From an uncultured Actinomycetes bacterium (GTDB lineage: Bacteria; Actinomycetota; Actinomycetes; Nanopelagicales; Nanopelagicaceae), in assembly GCA_903822245.1 (NCBI GenBank), contig CAIJOE010000073.1:1-11736 (forward strand): a stretch of DNA of 11,736 bases, written 5' to 3'. The notes below the pieces were generated by a model that made no database searches, was not told the DNA's origin, and saw only the letters and a list, made by a program, of their open reading frames with translations. The stretch's first letter is position 1. Every line of letters begins with the position of its first letter. Shown here piece by piece: positions 1-8,041 of this stretch. A program made the position numbers and the translations under genes.

Positions 1-1
1 A

Positions 2-1045
2 CAAAGAGTTGAAGGCATCGCAGATGGTGCCCGCCAAGTTTCTAAATTACCAAACCCACTTGGTAAAACAATTCGTGAGAGCACATTGCCAAATGGTCTT
101 CACTTAAAGCAACTAACAGTTCCATTCGGTGTAGTTGGAATGGTTTATGAAGCTCGGCCAAATGTGACCGTGGACGCTGCGGTAATTTTGCTGATGTCAG
201 GAAATGCCGCACTACTTCGAGGCTCTTCATCTGCGGCTCATAGCAATGAAGTTCTTGTCAACGTCATGCGAAGAGCCCTTGCTAAGACATCAATATCACC
301 AGAAGTAATTCAACTAGTTCCATCTGATGATCGCTCTACTGTTCAAGCGTTACTTCATGCTAGAGGCAAAGTTGATTTGGTAATTCCTCGCGGAAGTGCT
401 GCACTAATTCGCACCGTAGTCGATGACTCAACAGTTCCAACTATAGAAACTGGGGCTGGAGTTTGCCACGTTTACGTTGATGAGGATGCTGATCTATCAA
501 TTGCTTTGCCAATCGTTATAAATTCAAAGACGCATCGTCCAAGTGTTTGCAATGCCGCAGAAACACTCTTAGTCCACCAAGCAGTTGCAAATGAGTTCCT
601 ACCAGTTGTATTGGCTAGTTTGGCTAAAGCAGGCGTTGTGCTAAATGTTGATACTGCGACGGCAAAAATTGCTCAGGAACTTGGAATTAAAACGAATCAA
701 GCAACTCAAGAGAATTGGTCAACTGAGTACAACGCTCTTGAAATGAATATTGCTGTGGTTCCAACACTCCTTGCTGCAGCAGATCACATTGCAAAATATG
801 GAACAAAACACACTGAGGCAATAATTACTAAGTCAGATGAGCATGCTTCGAGATTCATCGCACTTTCAGATTCAGCTGCAATTATGGTTAATGCCTCGAC
901 TAGGTTTACTGATGGTGAGCAGATGGGATTTGGCGCAGAAATCGGAATCTCCAATCAAAAGCTTCATGCCCGCGGTCCAATGGGCCTTGAGCAGATGACT
1001 ACAACAACTTGGATTGTTACTGGCACTGGCCAGATTCGCGCATAA
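2..1045 (+). CDS. proA: Gamma-glutamyl phosphate reductase (glutamate-5-semialdehyde dehydrogenase), 5'-truncated
   Basis: Cytosolic enzyme of proline synthesis that reduces gamma-glutamyl phosphate to glutamate-5-semialdehyde with NADPH. The frame is open from base 2, so the start codon lies left of the window; 347 residues are visible, and with a usual family length near 415-420 about 70 N-terminal residues are missing. Family signatures are clear: LPNGLHLKQLTVPFGVVGMV and YEARPNVTVDAA early in the visible part, then LLRGSSSA, and HRPSVCNAAETLLVH, whose Cys (codon 548-550, visible residue 183) is the expected catalytic thiol. The C-terminal QMGFGAEIGISNQKLHARGPMGL block is typical of ProA. 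There is no frameshift or internal stop. A TTG at 86 could be mistaken for a start, but conserved ProA sequence continues upstream of it. The gene ends 43 bases before gatC; proB is not in the window. Confidence 0.95.
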   Translation, partial: QRVEGIADGARQVSKLPNPLGKTIRESTLPNGLHLKQLTVPFGVVGMVYEARPNVTVDAAVILLMSGNAALLRGSSSAAHSNEVLVNVMRRALAKTSISPEVIQLVPSDDRSTVQALLHARGKVDLVIPRGSAALIRTVVDDSTVPTIETGAGVCHVYVDEDADLSIALPIVINSKTHRPSVCNAAETLLVHQAVANEFLPVVLASLAKAGVVLNVDTATAKIAQELGIKTNQATQENWSTEYNALEMNIAVVPTLLAAADHIAKYGTKHTEAIITKSDEHASRFIALSDSAAIMVNASTRFTDGEQMGFGAEIGISNQKLHARGPMGLEQMTTTTWIVTGTGQIRA

Positions 1046-1076
1046 CTTCGATTTATTAGGAAGCGCCCTGCCACGA

Positions 1077-1088
1077 TAGAGTGCGCAC
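1077..1088 (+). promoter_or_regulatory. Possible leaderless promoter of gatCAB (-10 element)
   Basis: TAGAGT at 1077-1082 fits the actinobacterial -10 pattern TANNNT, and exactly 6 bases separate it from the gatC ATG, so transcription would begin at or next to the start codon. No Shine-Dalgarno sequence lies at a usable distance; the only purine-rich stretch (AGGAAG, about 1058-1063) is some 25 bases away. I see no convincing -35 element (best is a 3/6 match near 1053-1058), which is common for actinobacterial promoters. Bases 1081-1088 (GTGCGCAC) form a perfect palindrome. Confidence 0.4.
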
Positions 1089-1385
1089 ATGGCCGCAATT
1101 TCCCGTGATGATGTAGCGCACCTAGCTAAATTGGCTAGAGTCGAGATGACTCCAGATGAACTAGACCATATGGCTACCGAGCTAGAAGATATTCTCGGAG
1201 CAGTAAAGCGAGTGCAAGAAGTTGCCACCGCAGAGATTGCTCCAACATCACACCCTTTGGCTATGACTAATATTTTTAGAGAAGATGTTGTCAGACCAAG
1301 TTTGACTAATGAAGAAGCACTTTCAGGTGCCCCAGCCAAGGCCGAGGATCGATTCAAAGTTCCACAAATTTTGGGCGAAGAATGA
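1089..1385 (+). CDS. gatC: Asp-tRNA(Asn)/Glu-tRNA(Gln) amidotransferase subunit C
   Basis: Small stabilising subunit of the GatCAB amidotransferase, which converts misacylated Glu-tRNA(Gln) or Asp-tRNA(Asn) to the correct Gln or Asn form; GatC wraps around the GatA-GatB interface. The protein has 98 residues, a usual GatC length. It shows the N-terminal helical pattern [20 protein letters not shown], then a second helix [15 protein letters not shown], the segment REDVVRP, and the C-terminal FKVPQIL typical of the family. The ATG at 1089 follows a possible -10 element by 6 bases and lacks a ribosome binding site, suggesting a leaderless mRNA. The gene ends in ATGA shared with gatA (4-base overlap), which indicates translational coupling and equimolar subunit production. 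Confidence 0.96.
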   Translation: MAAISRDDVAHLAKLARVEMTPDELDHMATELEDILGAVKRVQEVATAEIAPTSHPLAMTNIFREDVVRPSLTNEEALSGAPAKAEDRFKVPQILGEE

Positions 1386-2881
1386 CAACTATTTATTCAA
1401 GCGCCACAGAGATGGCCCAGGCTCTTTCTAAGAAAGATATTTCATCTGTTGAATTAACAAAGCTACATTTGGATCGAATTGAGGCAGTCGATGGCAAAGT
1501 CCATGCCTTCCTTCATGTTGATTCGCAAGGTGCAATTGCCCAAGCAACTGCCGTAGATGCAAAGCGTGCGGCCGGTGAAAAGCTTTCACCACTTGCTGGC
1601 GTGCCTTTGGCACTTAAAGATATTTTGGCGCAAAAAGGGGTTCCAACAACGGCAGGTTCAAAGATTCTGCAAGACTGGCGCCCGCCATATGACTCAACGG
1701 TTGTGGCAAAGCTAAAGGCAGCTGGTGTAGTAATTCTTGGTAAGACAAATATGGATGAATTTGCGATGGGTTCATCAACTGAAAATTCAGCTTATGGCAC
1801 AACACAAAATCCATGGGATTTAACTAGAACTCCAGGTGGTTCAAGTGGTGGCTCGGCTGCCGCTGTTGCAGCATTCCAAGCACCGTTAGCAATTGGTACA
1901 GATACTGGTGGATCAATTCGTCAACCTGCTGCCCTGACTGGGATTGTTGGAGTTAAACCAACTTATGGTGGTGTCTCCAGATATGGCGTTGTTGCTTATT
2001 CTTCAAGCCTTGATCAAGTAGGTCCATTCGCCCGAACAGTTTTAGATACCGCACTTCTTCATGAAGCGATTGCTGGACATGATGAACGCGACTCAACAAG
2101 TATCAATGCTCCAGTTCCACAAGTTGTTGCTGCTGCAAAAAAGCTTGATGTTAAAGGTATGAAGATCGGGGTAATTAAGGAACTTGGCGGCACTGGTTTT
2201 CAGGCAGGAGTGAGCCAAAGATTTAATGAAGCGCTAGAACTTCTTGTCGCTGGTGGGGCACAAATTGTTGAAGTCTCTTGTCCTAACTTTGAATATGCTC
2301 TGGCTGCTTATTACTTAATCGCTCCTTCAGAAGCTTCATCTAACTTGGCTCGCTTTGATTCAATGCGTTATGGACTTCGAGTAGGAGATGACGGTTCAAA
2401 GGGAGCCGAGGAAGTTATGAGTATTACTCGTGAAGCTGGTTTTGGTAAAGAAGTTAAGCGTCGAATTATCCTAGGAACTTACGCTCTTTCATCTGGTTAT
2501 TACGATGCGTATTACGGCTCAGCGCAAAAGGTAAGAACCCTAGTTAAGCAGGACTTTGAAAAAGCTTTCGCCCAAGTAGATGTTTTAGTTTCGCCAGTAA
2601 CTCCAACTACTGCATTTAAAATTGGTGAGAAGAGCAATGATCCAGTTGCGATGTATTTAAGTGATATTGCAACCATCCCAGTAAATATGGCTGGAATTGG
2701 TGGAATGAGCCTGCCCGTTGGTTTAGCTCCGGAAGATGGCCTGCCAGTTGGAATGCAGATCATGGCGCCAGTGATGCAAGATGATCGCTTCTATCGTGTT
2801 GGTGGCGCACTTGAAGCAGCGCTACTTTCAAAGTGGGGCAAGCCACTACTTTCAAATATTCCAGAGTTGGGCGGTATGTAA
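1382..2881 (+). CDS. gatA: Asp-tRNA(Asn)/Glu-tRNA(Gln) amidotransferase subunit A (glutaminase)
   Basis: Amidase-signature subunit that hydrolyses glutamine and sends ammonia to the GatB active site. The protein has 499 residues, slightly longer than the usual ~485. The Ser-cisSer-Lys triad is intact: Lys79 (LALKDI), Ser154 in the Gly/Ser-rich loop [11 protein letters not shown], and Ser178 in [11 protein letters not shown]. These numbers equal those I recall for the Staphylococcus aureus enzyme. Further family blocks are [14 protein letters not shown] near residue 119, [19 protein letters not shown], and [17 protein letters not shown] towards the C terminus. The start at 1382 overlaps the gatC stop as ATGA, with only a weak GGGCGAAG upstream, so coupling is likely. 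The stop TAA overlaps the gatB ATG by one base. Confidence 0.98.
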   Translation: MTTIYSSATEMAQALSKKDISSVELTKLHLDRIEAVDGKVHAFLHVDSQGAIAQATAVDAKRAAGEKLSPLAGVPLALKDILAQKGVPTTAGSKILQDWRPPYDSTVVAKLKAAGVVILGKTNMDEFAMGSSTENSAYGTTQNPWDLTRTPGGSSGGSAAAVAAFQAPLAIGTDTGGSIRQPAALTGIVGVKPTYGGVSRYGVVAYSSSLDQVGPFARTVLDTALLHEAIAGHDERDSTSINAPVPQVVAAAKKLDVKGMKIGVIKELGGTGFQAGVSQRFNEALELLVAGGAQIVEVSCPNFEYALAAYYLIAPSEASSNLARFDSMRYGLRVGDDGSKGAEEVMSITREAGFGKEVKRRIILGTYALSSGYYDAYYGSAQKVRTLVKQDFEKAFAQVDVLVSPVTPTTAFKIGEKSNDPVAMYLSDIATIPVNMAGIGGMSLPVGLAPEDGLPVGMQIMAPVMQDDRFYRVGGALEAALLSKWGKPLLSNIPELGGM

Positions 2882-4380
2882 TGACTCTTGATTACGCCGG
2901 TGCCACAACTAAATATGAGCCAACTCTTGGCTTAGAGGTACACGTTGAATTAAATACAAAATCAAAGATGTTCTGTGGTTGTGCAACAGAGTTTGGTGCT
3001 GAGCCAAATACCCAGACTTGTCCAGTGTGTCTTGGACTTCCTGGCGCCCTGCCAGTTGTTAATGCTAAGGCGATTGAAAGTTCTATTCTTATCGGCCTTG
3101 CACTTAATTGTTCAATCGCCCCATATAGCCGTTTTGCACGTAAGAACTATTTCTATCCAGATATGCCAAAGAATTTCCAAACTTCACAATTTGACGAGCC
3201 TATTTGTGTAAATGGCTATTTAGATGTTGAGATCCAGACCGATGAAGGCCAGAAAGTTTTTCGAGTTGAGATTGAACGCGTTCACATGGAAGAAGACACT
3301 GGAAAATCACTTCACGTTGGTGGGGCAACTGGTCGCATCCATGGCGCAGAGTATTCACTTTTGGATTACAACCGTGCTGGCATTCCGCTGGTTGAAATTG
3401 TTACGCGTATTGTTCCGGGAACGGGAAAGTATGCCCCACAGGTAGCCCGTGCTTATGTGACTGAACTTCGCGATATTTTGCGCTCACTTGGCGTATCAGA
3501 TGTGAAGATGGAACAAGGTTCACTTCGCTGCGATGCAAACGTTTCGTTGGCACCAATTGGCTCTGGAAAACTTGGTACTCGTAGTGAGACTAAAAATGTG
3601 AACTCACTACGTTCAGTTGAGCGCGCTGTTTCTGGTGAGATTGAGCGTCAAGCAAATCGCCTGGAAGCAGGCGAGCGCATCATCCAAGAAACCCGTCACT
3701 TCCTAGAAGAGAGCGGACAAACTCGCCCAGGACGTTCCAAGGAACAAGCTGAGGATTACCGTTACTTCCCAGAACCAGACTTGGTTCCAGTGACCCCTGA
3801 TGCAAAGTGGATCGAAGAGCTTGGTACTCGAATTCCAGAAAAGCCATCTGTTCGCCGCAAGCGCTTACAAACGCAATGGAATTGCCCAGATAAAGAGATG
3901 GAATCACTGGTTAATGCGGAGCTATTAGATGTGGTTGAAGAAACTATCAAGTTAGGCGCCGAACCAACTCGCGCGCGAACTTGGTGGCTCGGTGAGATTT
4001 CTCGTCTTGCCAACGAAAAGGAAGTTGCACCTACTTCTCTGATCACTTCTAAAGATGTTGCTGAAATTATTGCCCTAATTGTCGGGGGAGATTTAACCGA
4101 CAAGTTGGCCCGCCAAGTTGTAGAAGGTGTTATTTCGGGGGAGGGAAGTGCCAGCTCGGTTATCGAAAAGCGCGGGCTAAAAGTTGTTTCAGATGATTCT
4201 GCCCTTATGACAGCAATCGAAGCTGCGATTGCAGCCCAACCTGATACCGCAGAGCGTATTCGTGGTGGAAATATTCCAGCCGCTGGAGCCCTGATCGGCG
4301 CAGTTATGAAGGCCACGGGCGGAGCCGCAGATGCGGCAAAAGTAAGAGAGTTATTGTTAAAACACCTAGGACGGGGATAA
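2881..4380 (+). CDS. gatB: Asp-tRNA(Asn)/Glu-tRNA(Gln) amidotransferase subunit B (tRNA-binding kinase)
   Basis: Subunit that binds the misacylated tRNA, activates its side-chain carboxylate with ATP and accepts ammonia from GatA. The protein has 499 residues, normal for the family. [18 protein letters not shown] near residue 17 is the family signature. Cys32, Cys34, Cys47 and Cys50 (CxC...CPVC) form the zinc-binding set found in many GatB proteins. [11 protein letters not shown] and [14 protein letters not shown] belong to the cradle domain, and the C-terminal YqeY-like tail ends [19 protein letters not shown]. The frame is open further upstream to a GTG at 2833. I chose ATG 2881 because it overlaps the gatA stop as TAATG, follows GGGCGG, and puts the conserved [13 protein letters not shown] block close to the N terminus as usual. 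Confidence 0.97.
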   Translation: MTLDYAGATTKYEPTLGLEVHVELNTKSKMFCGCATEFGAEPNTQTCPVCLGLPGALPVVNAKAIESSILIGLALNCSIAPYSRFARKNYFYPDMPKNFQTSQFDEPICVNGYLDVEIQTDEGQKVFRVEIERVHMEEDTGKSLHVGGATGRIHGAEYSLLDYNRAGIPLVEIVTRIVPGTGKYAPQVARAYVTELRDILRSLGVSDVKMEQGSLRCDANVSLAPIGSGKLGTRSETKNVNSLRSVERAVSGEIERQANRLEAGERIIQETRHFLEESGQTRPGRSKEQAEDYRYFPEPDLVPVTPDAKWIEELGTRIPEKPSVRRKRLQTQWNCPDKEMESLVNAELLDVVEETIKLGAEPTRARTWWLGEISRLANEKEVAPTSLITSKDVAEIIALIVGGDLTDKLARQVVEGVISGEGSASSVIEKRGLKVVSDDSALMTAIEAAIAAQPDTAERIRGGNIPAAGALIGAVMKATGGAADAAKVRELLLKHLGRG

Positions 4381-4388
4381 TTACTTAA
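4354..4388 (+). promoter_or_regulatory. Possible ilvD promoter inside the end of gatB
   Basis: TTGTTA at 4354-4359 (4/6 to TTGACA), a 16-base spacer and GATAAT at 4376-4381 (5/6 to TATAAT) end 7 bases before the ilvD ATG. This spacing would give a leaderless or nearly leaderless ilvD transcript. The alternative is read-through from gatCAB with GGGG (4373-4376) as a distant, weak ribosome binding site. The elements overlap the gatB stop region, so some of the match could be chance. Confidence 0.35.
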
Positions 4389-6074
4389 ATGAGTGAACCA
4401 AAGAACCCAATGAAGCCTCGTTCTGGCCTAGTAACTGATGGCTTAGAACGCGCACCTGCTCGCGGAATGCTTCGCGCAGTTGGCATGGGTGATGATGATT
4501 GGGTTAAGCCACAAATTGGTATTGCTTCTTCATGGAATGAAATCACACCTTGCAATCTTTCACTTGATCGTTTAGCAAAAGCCTCTCGAAAAGGTGTTAT
4601 TGATGCTGGCGGATTTCCAATGCAGTTTGGAACTATTTCCGTATCTGATGGAATTTCTATGGGCCACGAAGGTATGCACTATTCCTTAGTATCTCGTGAA
4701 GTTATTGCAGATTCTGTTGAAACAGTTATGCAAGCAGAGCGCCTAGATGGCATGGTCACATTTGCTGGTTGTGATAAGTCACTGCCTGGCATGATGATGG
4801 CTGCGGCAAGAATTGATGTGGCATCAGTATTTGTTTATGCCGGAACAACTCTGGCCGGAAATGTTGATGGAAAAGATGTAACCATCATTGATGCTTTTGA
4901 AGCAGTTGGTGCTTGCGCTCGTGGCCTAATTTCACAGGAGCAAGTAGATAAAATTGAACGCGCAATCTGCCCTGGTGAAGGAGCTTGCGGGGGTATGTAT
5001 ACCGCGAACACAATGGCCGCAGTTGGCGAAGCAATCGGACTTTCACTTCCAGGTTCGGCATCCCCAGCAGCTGTTGATCGTCGCCGTGATGATTACGCAG
5101 TTAAATCTGGCGCCGCAGTTGTTGAATTAATTCGAAAAGGAATTACTACCCGTCAAATCTTGACTAAGAAAGCTTTTGAAAATGCCATCACAGTAGTTAT
5201 GGCCCTTGGAGGCTCAACTAATGCTGTTCTTCACTTACTTGCAATTGCAAATGAAGCAGAAGTTGAACTCACTTTGGAAGATTTCCAGCGTATTAGCGAG
5301 AAAGTTCCACTCCTTGGAGATTTAAAGCCTTTTGGTAAGTATGTAATGACCGATATTGATCGGGTTGGTGGAATTCCAGTTGTGTTGCGTGCGCTTTTAG
5401 ATGCTGGGCTACTGCATGGCGATTGCCTAACTGTTACAGGAAAAACTATGGCCGAAAACCTTGCTGACATCACACCGCTAGATCCAGATGGTGAAGTACT
5501 TCACGCAATCAAGTCACCGCTCTCTGCCGGTGGCGGAATTACCATTCTTAAAGGCTCTCTGGCCCCAGAAGGCGCAGTTACAAAGAATGCTGGCGTTGGG
5601 ATCGAACATTTTGAAGGACCAGCGCGAGTATTTGAACGCGAACAGGCAGCGATGGAGGCTTTGGAAAACGGAACAATCAAAGCTGGTGATGTTGTGGTTA
5701 TTCGTTATGAAGGTCCAAAAGGTGGACCTGGAATGCGCGAAATGTTGATGATCACTGGCGCAATTAAGGGTGCTGGTTTGGGTAAGACGACTTTGTTATT
5801 GACTGATGGTCGCTTTAGCGGTGGAAGTACCGGACTTTGTGTTGGCCATGTTGCTCCAGAGGCAGTGGATGGTGGACCAATTGCATTTGTTAAAGATGGC
5901 GACTTGATTCGCATTAATACTCTTACCCGCGCTTTGGATCTCTTGGTTGATGAAGCAGAAATGGCCGAGCGTCGTAAGCACTTCACCCCAGTGCCTCATA
6001 AGTACAAGCGAGGCGTTTTGGCCAAGTATGCAAAGGTTGTTGGGTCGGCTTCAAAGGGCGCTGTTTGTAGCTAG
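4389..6074 (+). CDS. ilvD: Dihydroxy-acid dehydratase
   Basis: Iron-sulfur dehydratase that turns 2,3-dihydroxy-3-methylbutanoate and its ethyl analogue into the 2-oxo acids preceding valine and isoleucine. The protein has 561 residues, a full-length IlvD/Edd member. Cluster ligand candidates are Cys55 (EITPCN), Cys128 ([10 protein letters not shown]) and Cys200 ([14 protein letters not shown]), the three-cysteine pattern of [2Fe-2S] dehydratases such as the mycobacterial enzyme. Lys130, in CDK, is at the place of the carbamylated metal-ligand lysine of the family. Ser477 in [13 protein letters not shown] is the expected catalytic base. The start at 4389 lies 8 bases after the gatB stop without a good ribosome binding site, and [18 protein letters not shown] is a normal actinobacterial N terminus. 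The gene precedes ilvBNC but sits outside the attenuator. Confidence 0.98.
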   Translation: MSEPKNPMKPRSGLVTDGLERAPARGMLRAVGMGDDDWVKPQIGIASSWNEITPCNLSLDRLAKASRKGVIDAGGFPMQFGTISVSDGISMGHEGMHYSLVSREVIADSVETVMQAERLDGMVTFAGCDKSLPGMMMAAARIDVASVFVYAGTTLAGNVDGKDVTIIDAFEAVGACARGLISQEQVDKIERAICPGEGACGGMYTANTMAAVGEAIGLSLPGSASPAAVDRRRDDYAVKSGAAVVELIRKGITTRQILTKKAFENAITVVMALGGSTNAVLHLLAIANEAEVELTLEDFQRISEKVPLLGDLKPFGKYVMTDIDRVGGIPVVLRALLDAGLLHGDCLTVTGKTMAENLADITPLDPDGEVLHAIKSPLSAGGGITILKGSLAPEGAVTKNAGVGIEHFEGPARVFEREQAAMEALENGTIKAGDVVVIRYEGPKGGPGMREMLMITGAIKGAGLGKTTLLLTDGRFSGGSTGLCVGHVAPEAVDGGPIAFVKDGDLIRINTLTRALDLLVDEAEMAERRKHFTPVPHKYKRGVLAKYAKVVGSASKGAVCS

Positions 6075-6078
6075 TTAT

Positions 6079-6106
6079 CGAATATTGAGATTTACCTCTC
6101 TATTCG
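6079..6106 (+). terminator. Possible hairpin terminator or 3' end of ilvD mRNA
   Basis: CGAATA (6079-6084) pairs perfectly with TATTCG (6101-6106), and GAGA (6087-6090) pairs with TCTC (6097-6100) around the loop TTTACC, leaving a 2-base bulge. The stem starts 4 bases after the ilvD stop. There is no T-run after it, so it could equally be an RNA-stabilising 3' hairpin. It ends 10 bases before the -35 element of the ilvB leader promoter, so it would insulate ilvD transcription from that promoter. Confidence 0.4.
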
Positions 6107-6116
6107 GGTCTAAGTA

Positions 6117-6151
6117 TTGACTAGCCCGCACCCGTAAGCGAGAATTACCCC
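6117..6151 (+). promoter_or_regulatory. Promoter of the ilvBNC leader
   Basis: A -35 element TTGACT (6117-6122, 5/6) is separated by exactly 17 bases from a -10 element GAGAAT (6140-6145, 4/6 to TATAAT). Six bases later comes the ATG of the leader peptide, so the predicted transcription start coincides with that codon. This is the best promoter match in the window, and its placement directly before a Val/Ile-rich leader supports it strongly. Confidence 0.75.
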
Positions 6152-6190
6152 ATGACATCAGTCGTCGTAATTAGCGAGCGCGCGATCTAG
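6152..6190 (+). CDS. ilvB leader peptide (attenuation peptide, MTSVVVISERAI)
   Basis: A 12-residue open frame with three consecutive valine codons (GTC GTC GTA, 6161-6169) followed by isoleucine (ATT, 6170-6172), and a further isoleucine as the last codon before TAG. Leader peptides rich in branched-chain residues before ilvB are established attenuators in actinobacteria, including Corynebacterium glutamicum and Streptomyces. The frame begins where transcription is predicted to begin, so it would be translated from a leaderless 5' end; there is no Shine-Dalgarno sequence. Its end (codons GAG to TAG) lies in the 5' arm of the hairpin at 6177-6210, as expected if ribosome position controls folding. 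It has no leucine codon, so sensing would be of Val- and Ile-tRNA charging. The function is inferred from position and codons. Confidence 0.8.
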   Translation: MTSVVVISERAI

Positions 6191-6210
6191 GTAAGCCTAG
6201 GACGTGCGCT
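6177..6210 (+). promoter_or_regulatory. Leader pause/control hairpin of the ilvB attenuator
   Basis: Bases 6177-6191 pair with 6196-6210 around the loop TAAG. This makes a 15-position stem with one A-A mismatch (6185/6202) and two G-U pairs (6182/6205 and 6186/6201). The inner part CTAGG/CCTAG and the outer part AGCGC/GCGCT are perfect. The 5' arm contains the last codons and stop of the leader peptide, so translation must open it. It directly abuts the terminator hairpin with no spacer base. Confidence 0.7.
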
Positions 6211-6243
6211 ACCCCTCAGTGGAAACTGAGGGGTTTCGCATTT
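6211..6243 (+). terminator. Attenuator terminator upstream of ilvB
   Basis: ACCCCTCAGT (6211-6220) and ACTGAGGGGT (6225-6234) form a perfect 10-bp stem capped by the GNRA tetraloop GGAA. It is followed by TTTCGCATTT, a broken T-rich stretch; imperfect T-tracts are common for actinobacterial intrinsic terminators. Its place between a Val/Ile leader peptide and ilvB marks it as the conditional terminator of an attenuator rather than the end of ilvD. Confidence 0.8.
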
Positions 6244-6255
6244 ATGAAGATCAAA

Positions 6256-6271
6256 TTCGCAATCTAGCGAA
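6256..6271 (+). other. Small hairpin in the ilvB untranslated region
   Basis: TTCGC (6256-6260) and GCGAA (6267-6271) form a 5-bp stem with the 6-base loop AATCTA. The 3' arm could instead pair with TTCGC at 6235-6239 just after the terminator stem. It sits 10 bases upstream of the ilvB ribosome binding site and may keep that site open or take part in an alternative fold; its role is unknown. Confidence 0.35.
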
Positions 6272-6280
6272 CTACTAATG

Positions 6281-6287
6281 AAGGGAG
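6281..6287 (+). promoter_or_regulatory. ilvB ribosome binding site deciding the start
   Basis: AAGGGAG (6281-6287) is a strong Shine-Dalgarno sequence. It abuts the first in-frame ATG at 6288 with no spacer, which is unusable, but stands 9 bases from the ATG at 6297, a normal distance. The start is therefore placed at 6297. Confidence 0.7.
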
Positions 6288-6296
6288 ATGAACAAC

Positions 6297-8039
6297 ATGA
6301 GTAACGAAATTATGACGGGGGCAAGTGCACTCGTGAAAAGCTTAGAGCACGCTGGCGTTGACGTGATGTTCGGTATCCCTGGTGGCGCAATTTTGCCGGC
6401 TTATGATCCAATTTTTGATAGCAAGATCCGCCATATCTTGGTTCGCCATGAACAAGGCGCTGGCCATGCGGCAACAGGTTATGCCCAAGCAACTGGTCGC
6501 GTTGGAGTTTGCATCGCAACTTCTGGACCTGGTGCTACAAACTTGGTTACTCCACTTGCCGATGCCCAAATGGACTCAGTTCCAATTGTTGCAATCACCG
6601 GTCAAGTTGCTTCTGGCGCAATTGGCACCGATGCATTTCAAGAGGCTGATATTCGTGGCATCACCATGCCAGTTACAAAACATAACTTCTTAGTTACTGA
6701 TCCTTCACAGATCTCAAAAGCTATTGCCGAGGCCTTTCATATCGCAGGAACTGGACGTCCAGGCGCCGTTCTAGTTGATATTGCAAAAGATGCGCTGCAG
6801 ATGAAGACCGAATTTGTTCACCACAAGAACGTAAACCTCGGTGGGTATCACCCAATTATGGAACCAACGGCCCAGTCGATCCGCGATGCGGCCAGACTCA
6901 TCGCCGAATCAAAGCAACCTGTTCTATATATCGGTGGCGGAGCAATCAAATCTAATTCACAGAAAGAATTATTGAAACTTGCTGAACTAACCGGCGCACC
7001 GGTTGTTACAACACTTATGGCTCGTGGTGTTTTCCCAGATTCTCATCCACAACACCTTGGCATGCCTGGTATGCACGGAACTGTTGCCGCTGTTACTGCG
7101 CTGCAAAAGGCAGATCTGCTAATTACCTTAGGTGCGCGATTTGATGATCGTGTTACTGGAAAGCTTTCTACATTTGCAGTTAATGCCAAGATCATTCACG
7201 CAGATATCGATCCTGCTGAAATTGGTAAAAATCGCCGGGCAGATGTGGCACTAATCGGTGATCTAACTGCTTCGATTCAAGCACTTATTCCAGCAATTAA
7301 GAATGAGTTCAAAAAGAGCCAACCTGATTTAACTCCTTGGTTAAAGCAGGCTTATGGTTGGCGCGAACGGTTCCCACTTGGTTTTGATCAACCAAATGAT
7401 GGAAGTGTTTCACCACAATATGTAATTGAACGGATTGGCCAGATTGCTGGGCCGGATGCAATTTATGTTGCTGGTGTTGGCCAGCATCAAATGTGGGCAT
7501 CACAATTTATTAAGTATGAAAACCCACGCACCTGGTTAAATTCTGGTGGTCTTGGAACTATGGGCTATGCCGTTCCAGCAGCCATGGGCGCAAAGGTAGG
7601 AGCCCCAGATAAAGTTGTTTGGGCAATTGATGGCGACGGTTGCTTCCAGATGACAAATCAAGAGCTAGTAACTTGTGCACTAAATAATATTCCGATCAAG
7701 GTTGCGGTAATCAATAACGAAAGCTTGGGCATGGTTCGCCAGTGGCAGACCTTGTTCTATAACGAGCGCTATTCAAATACCGAATTACATTCAAAGCGGA
7801 TTCCTGATTTTGCAAAGCTGGCTGATGCAATGGGTTGTGTTGGTTTAAGTTGCGATTCAACGGCCGATGTTAATAAAACGATTGAAGCAGCAATGGCAAT
7901 TAATGATCGCCCCGTTGTTGTTGATTTCAGTGTTTTCAAAGATGCCATGGTTTGGCCAATGGTTGCTGCCGGAACTTCTAATGACGAGATTGTTAACGCC
8001 CGTTCATTGGCGCCAATCTGGGATTCACAGGAGCTATAA
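6297..8039 (+). CDS. ilvB: Acetolactate synthase (acetohydroxyacid synthase), large catalytic subunit
   Basis: ThDP-, FAD- and Mg-dependent enzyme that condenses pyruvate with pyruvate or 2-oxobutyrate, the first common step to valine, leucine and isoleucine. The protein has 580 residues from the chosen start, normal for the family. The N-terminal domain has [19 protein letters not shown] and Glu52 in [19 protein letters not shown], the glutamate that activates ThDP, followed by [21 protein letters not shown]. The central FAD domain holds [15 protein letters not shown]. The C-terminal ThDP motif is [14 protein letters not shown] through to [17 protein letters not shown] 6288 opens the same frame, but 6297 fits the ribosome binding site. 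The gene is controlled by the upstream attenuator, and the ribosome binding site of ilvN lies in its last codons. Confidence 0.98.
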   Translation: MSNEIMTGASALVKSLEHAGVDVMFGIPGGAILPAYDPIFDSKIRHILVRHEQGAGHAATGYAQATGRVGVCIATSGPGATNLVTPLADAQMDSVPIVAITGQVASGAIGTDAFQEADIRGITMPVTKHNFLVTDPSQISKAIAEAFHIAGTGRPGAVLVDIAKDALQMKTEFVHHKNVNLGGYHPIMEPTAQSIRDAARLIAESKQPVLYIGGGAIKSNSQKELLKLAELTGAPVVTTLMARGVFPDSHPQHLGMPGMHGTVAAVTALQKADLLITLGARFDDRVTGKLSTFAVNAKIIHADIDPAEIGKNRRADVALIGDLTASIQALIPAIKNEFKKSQPDLTPWLKQAYGWRERFPLGFDQPNDGSVSPQYVIERIGQIAGPDAIYVAGVGQHQMWASQFIKYENPRTWLNSGGLGTMGYAVPAAMGAKVGAPDKVVWAIDGDGCFQMTNQELVTCALNNIPIKVAVINNESLGMVRQWQTLFYNERYSNTELHSKRIPDFAKLADAMGCVGLSCDSTADVNKTIEAAMAINDRPVVVDFSVFKDAMVWPMVAAGTSNDEIVNARSLAPIWDSQEL

Positions 8040-8041
8040 AA

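Noticed and set aside
872..1357. 161-residue minus-strand open frame across the proA-gatC junction
   Set aside because: It is antisense to two clearly conserved genes, rich in Ser/Ala as expected for a shadow frame, and has no recognisable domain or ribosome binding site.
2833..2880. Longer gatB starting at GTG 2833
   Set aside because: It would add 16 residues overlapping gatA with no family similarity; the ATG at 2881 overlaps the gatA stop and fits the usual N terminus.
3762..4316. 184-residue minus-strand open frame inside gatB
   Set aside because: It lies wholly antisense to the conserved C-terminal half of gatB; its composition is that of a complementary shadow and no family is recognisable.
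6278..6304. Eight-codon frame (MKGDEQHE) overlapping the ilvB start
   Set aside because: It has no ribosome binding site of its own, and its first codons are the ilvB Shine-Dalgarno sequence; it is most simply a chance frame.
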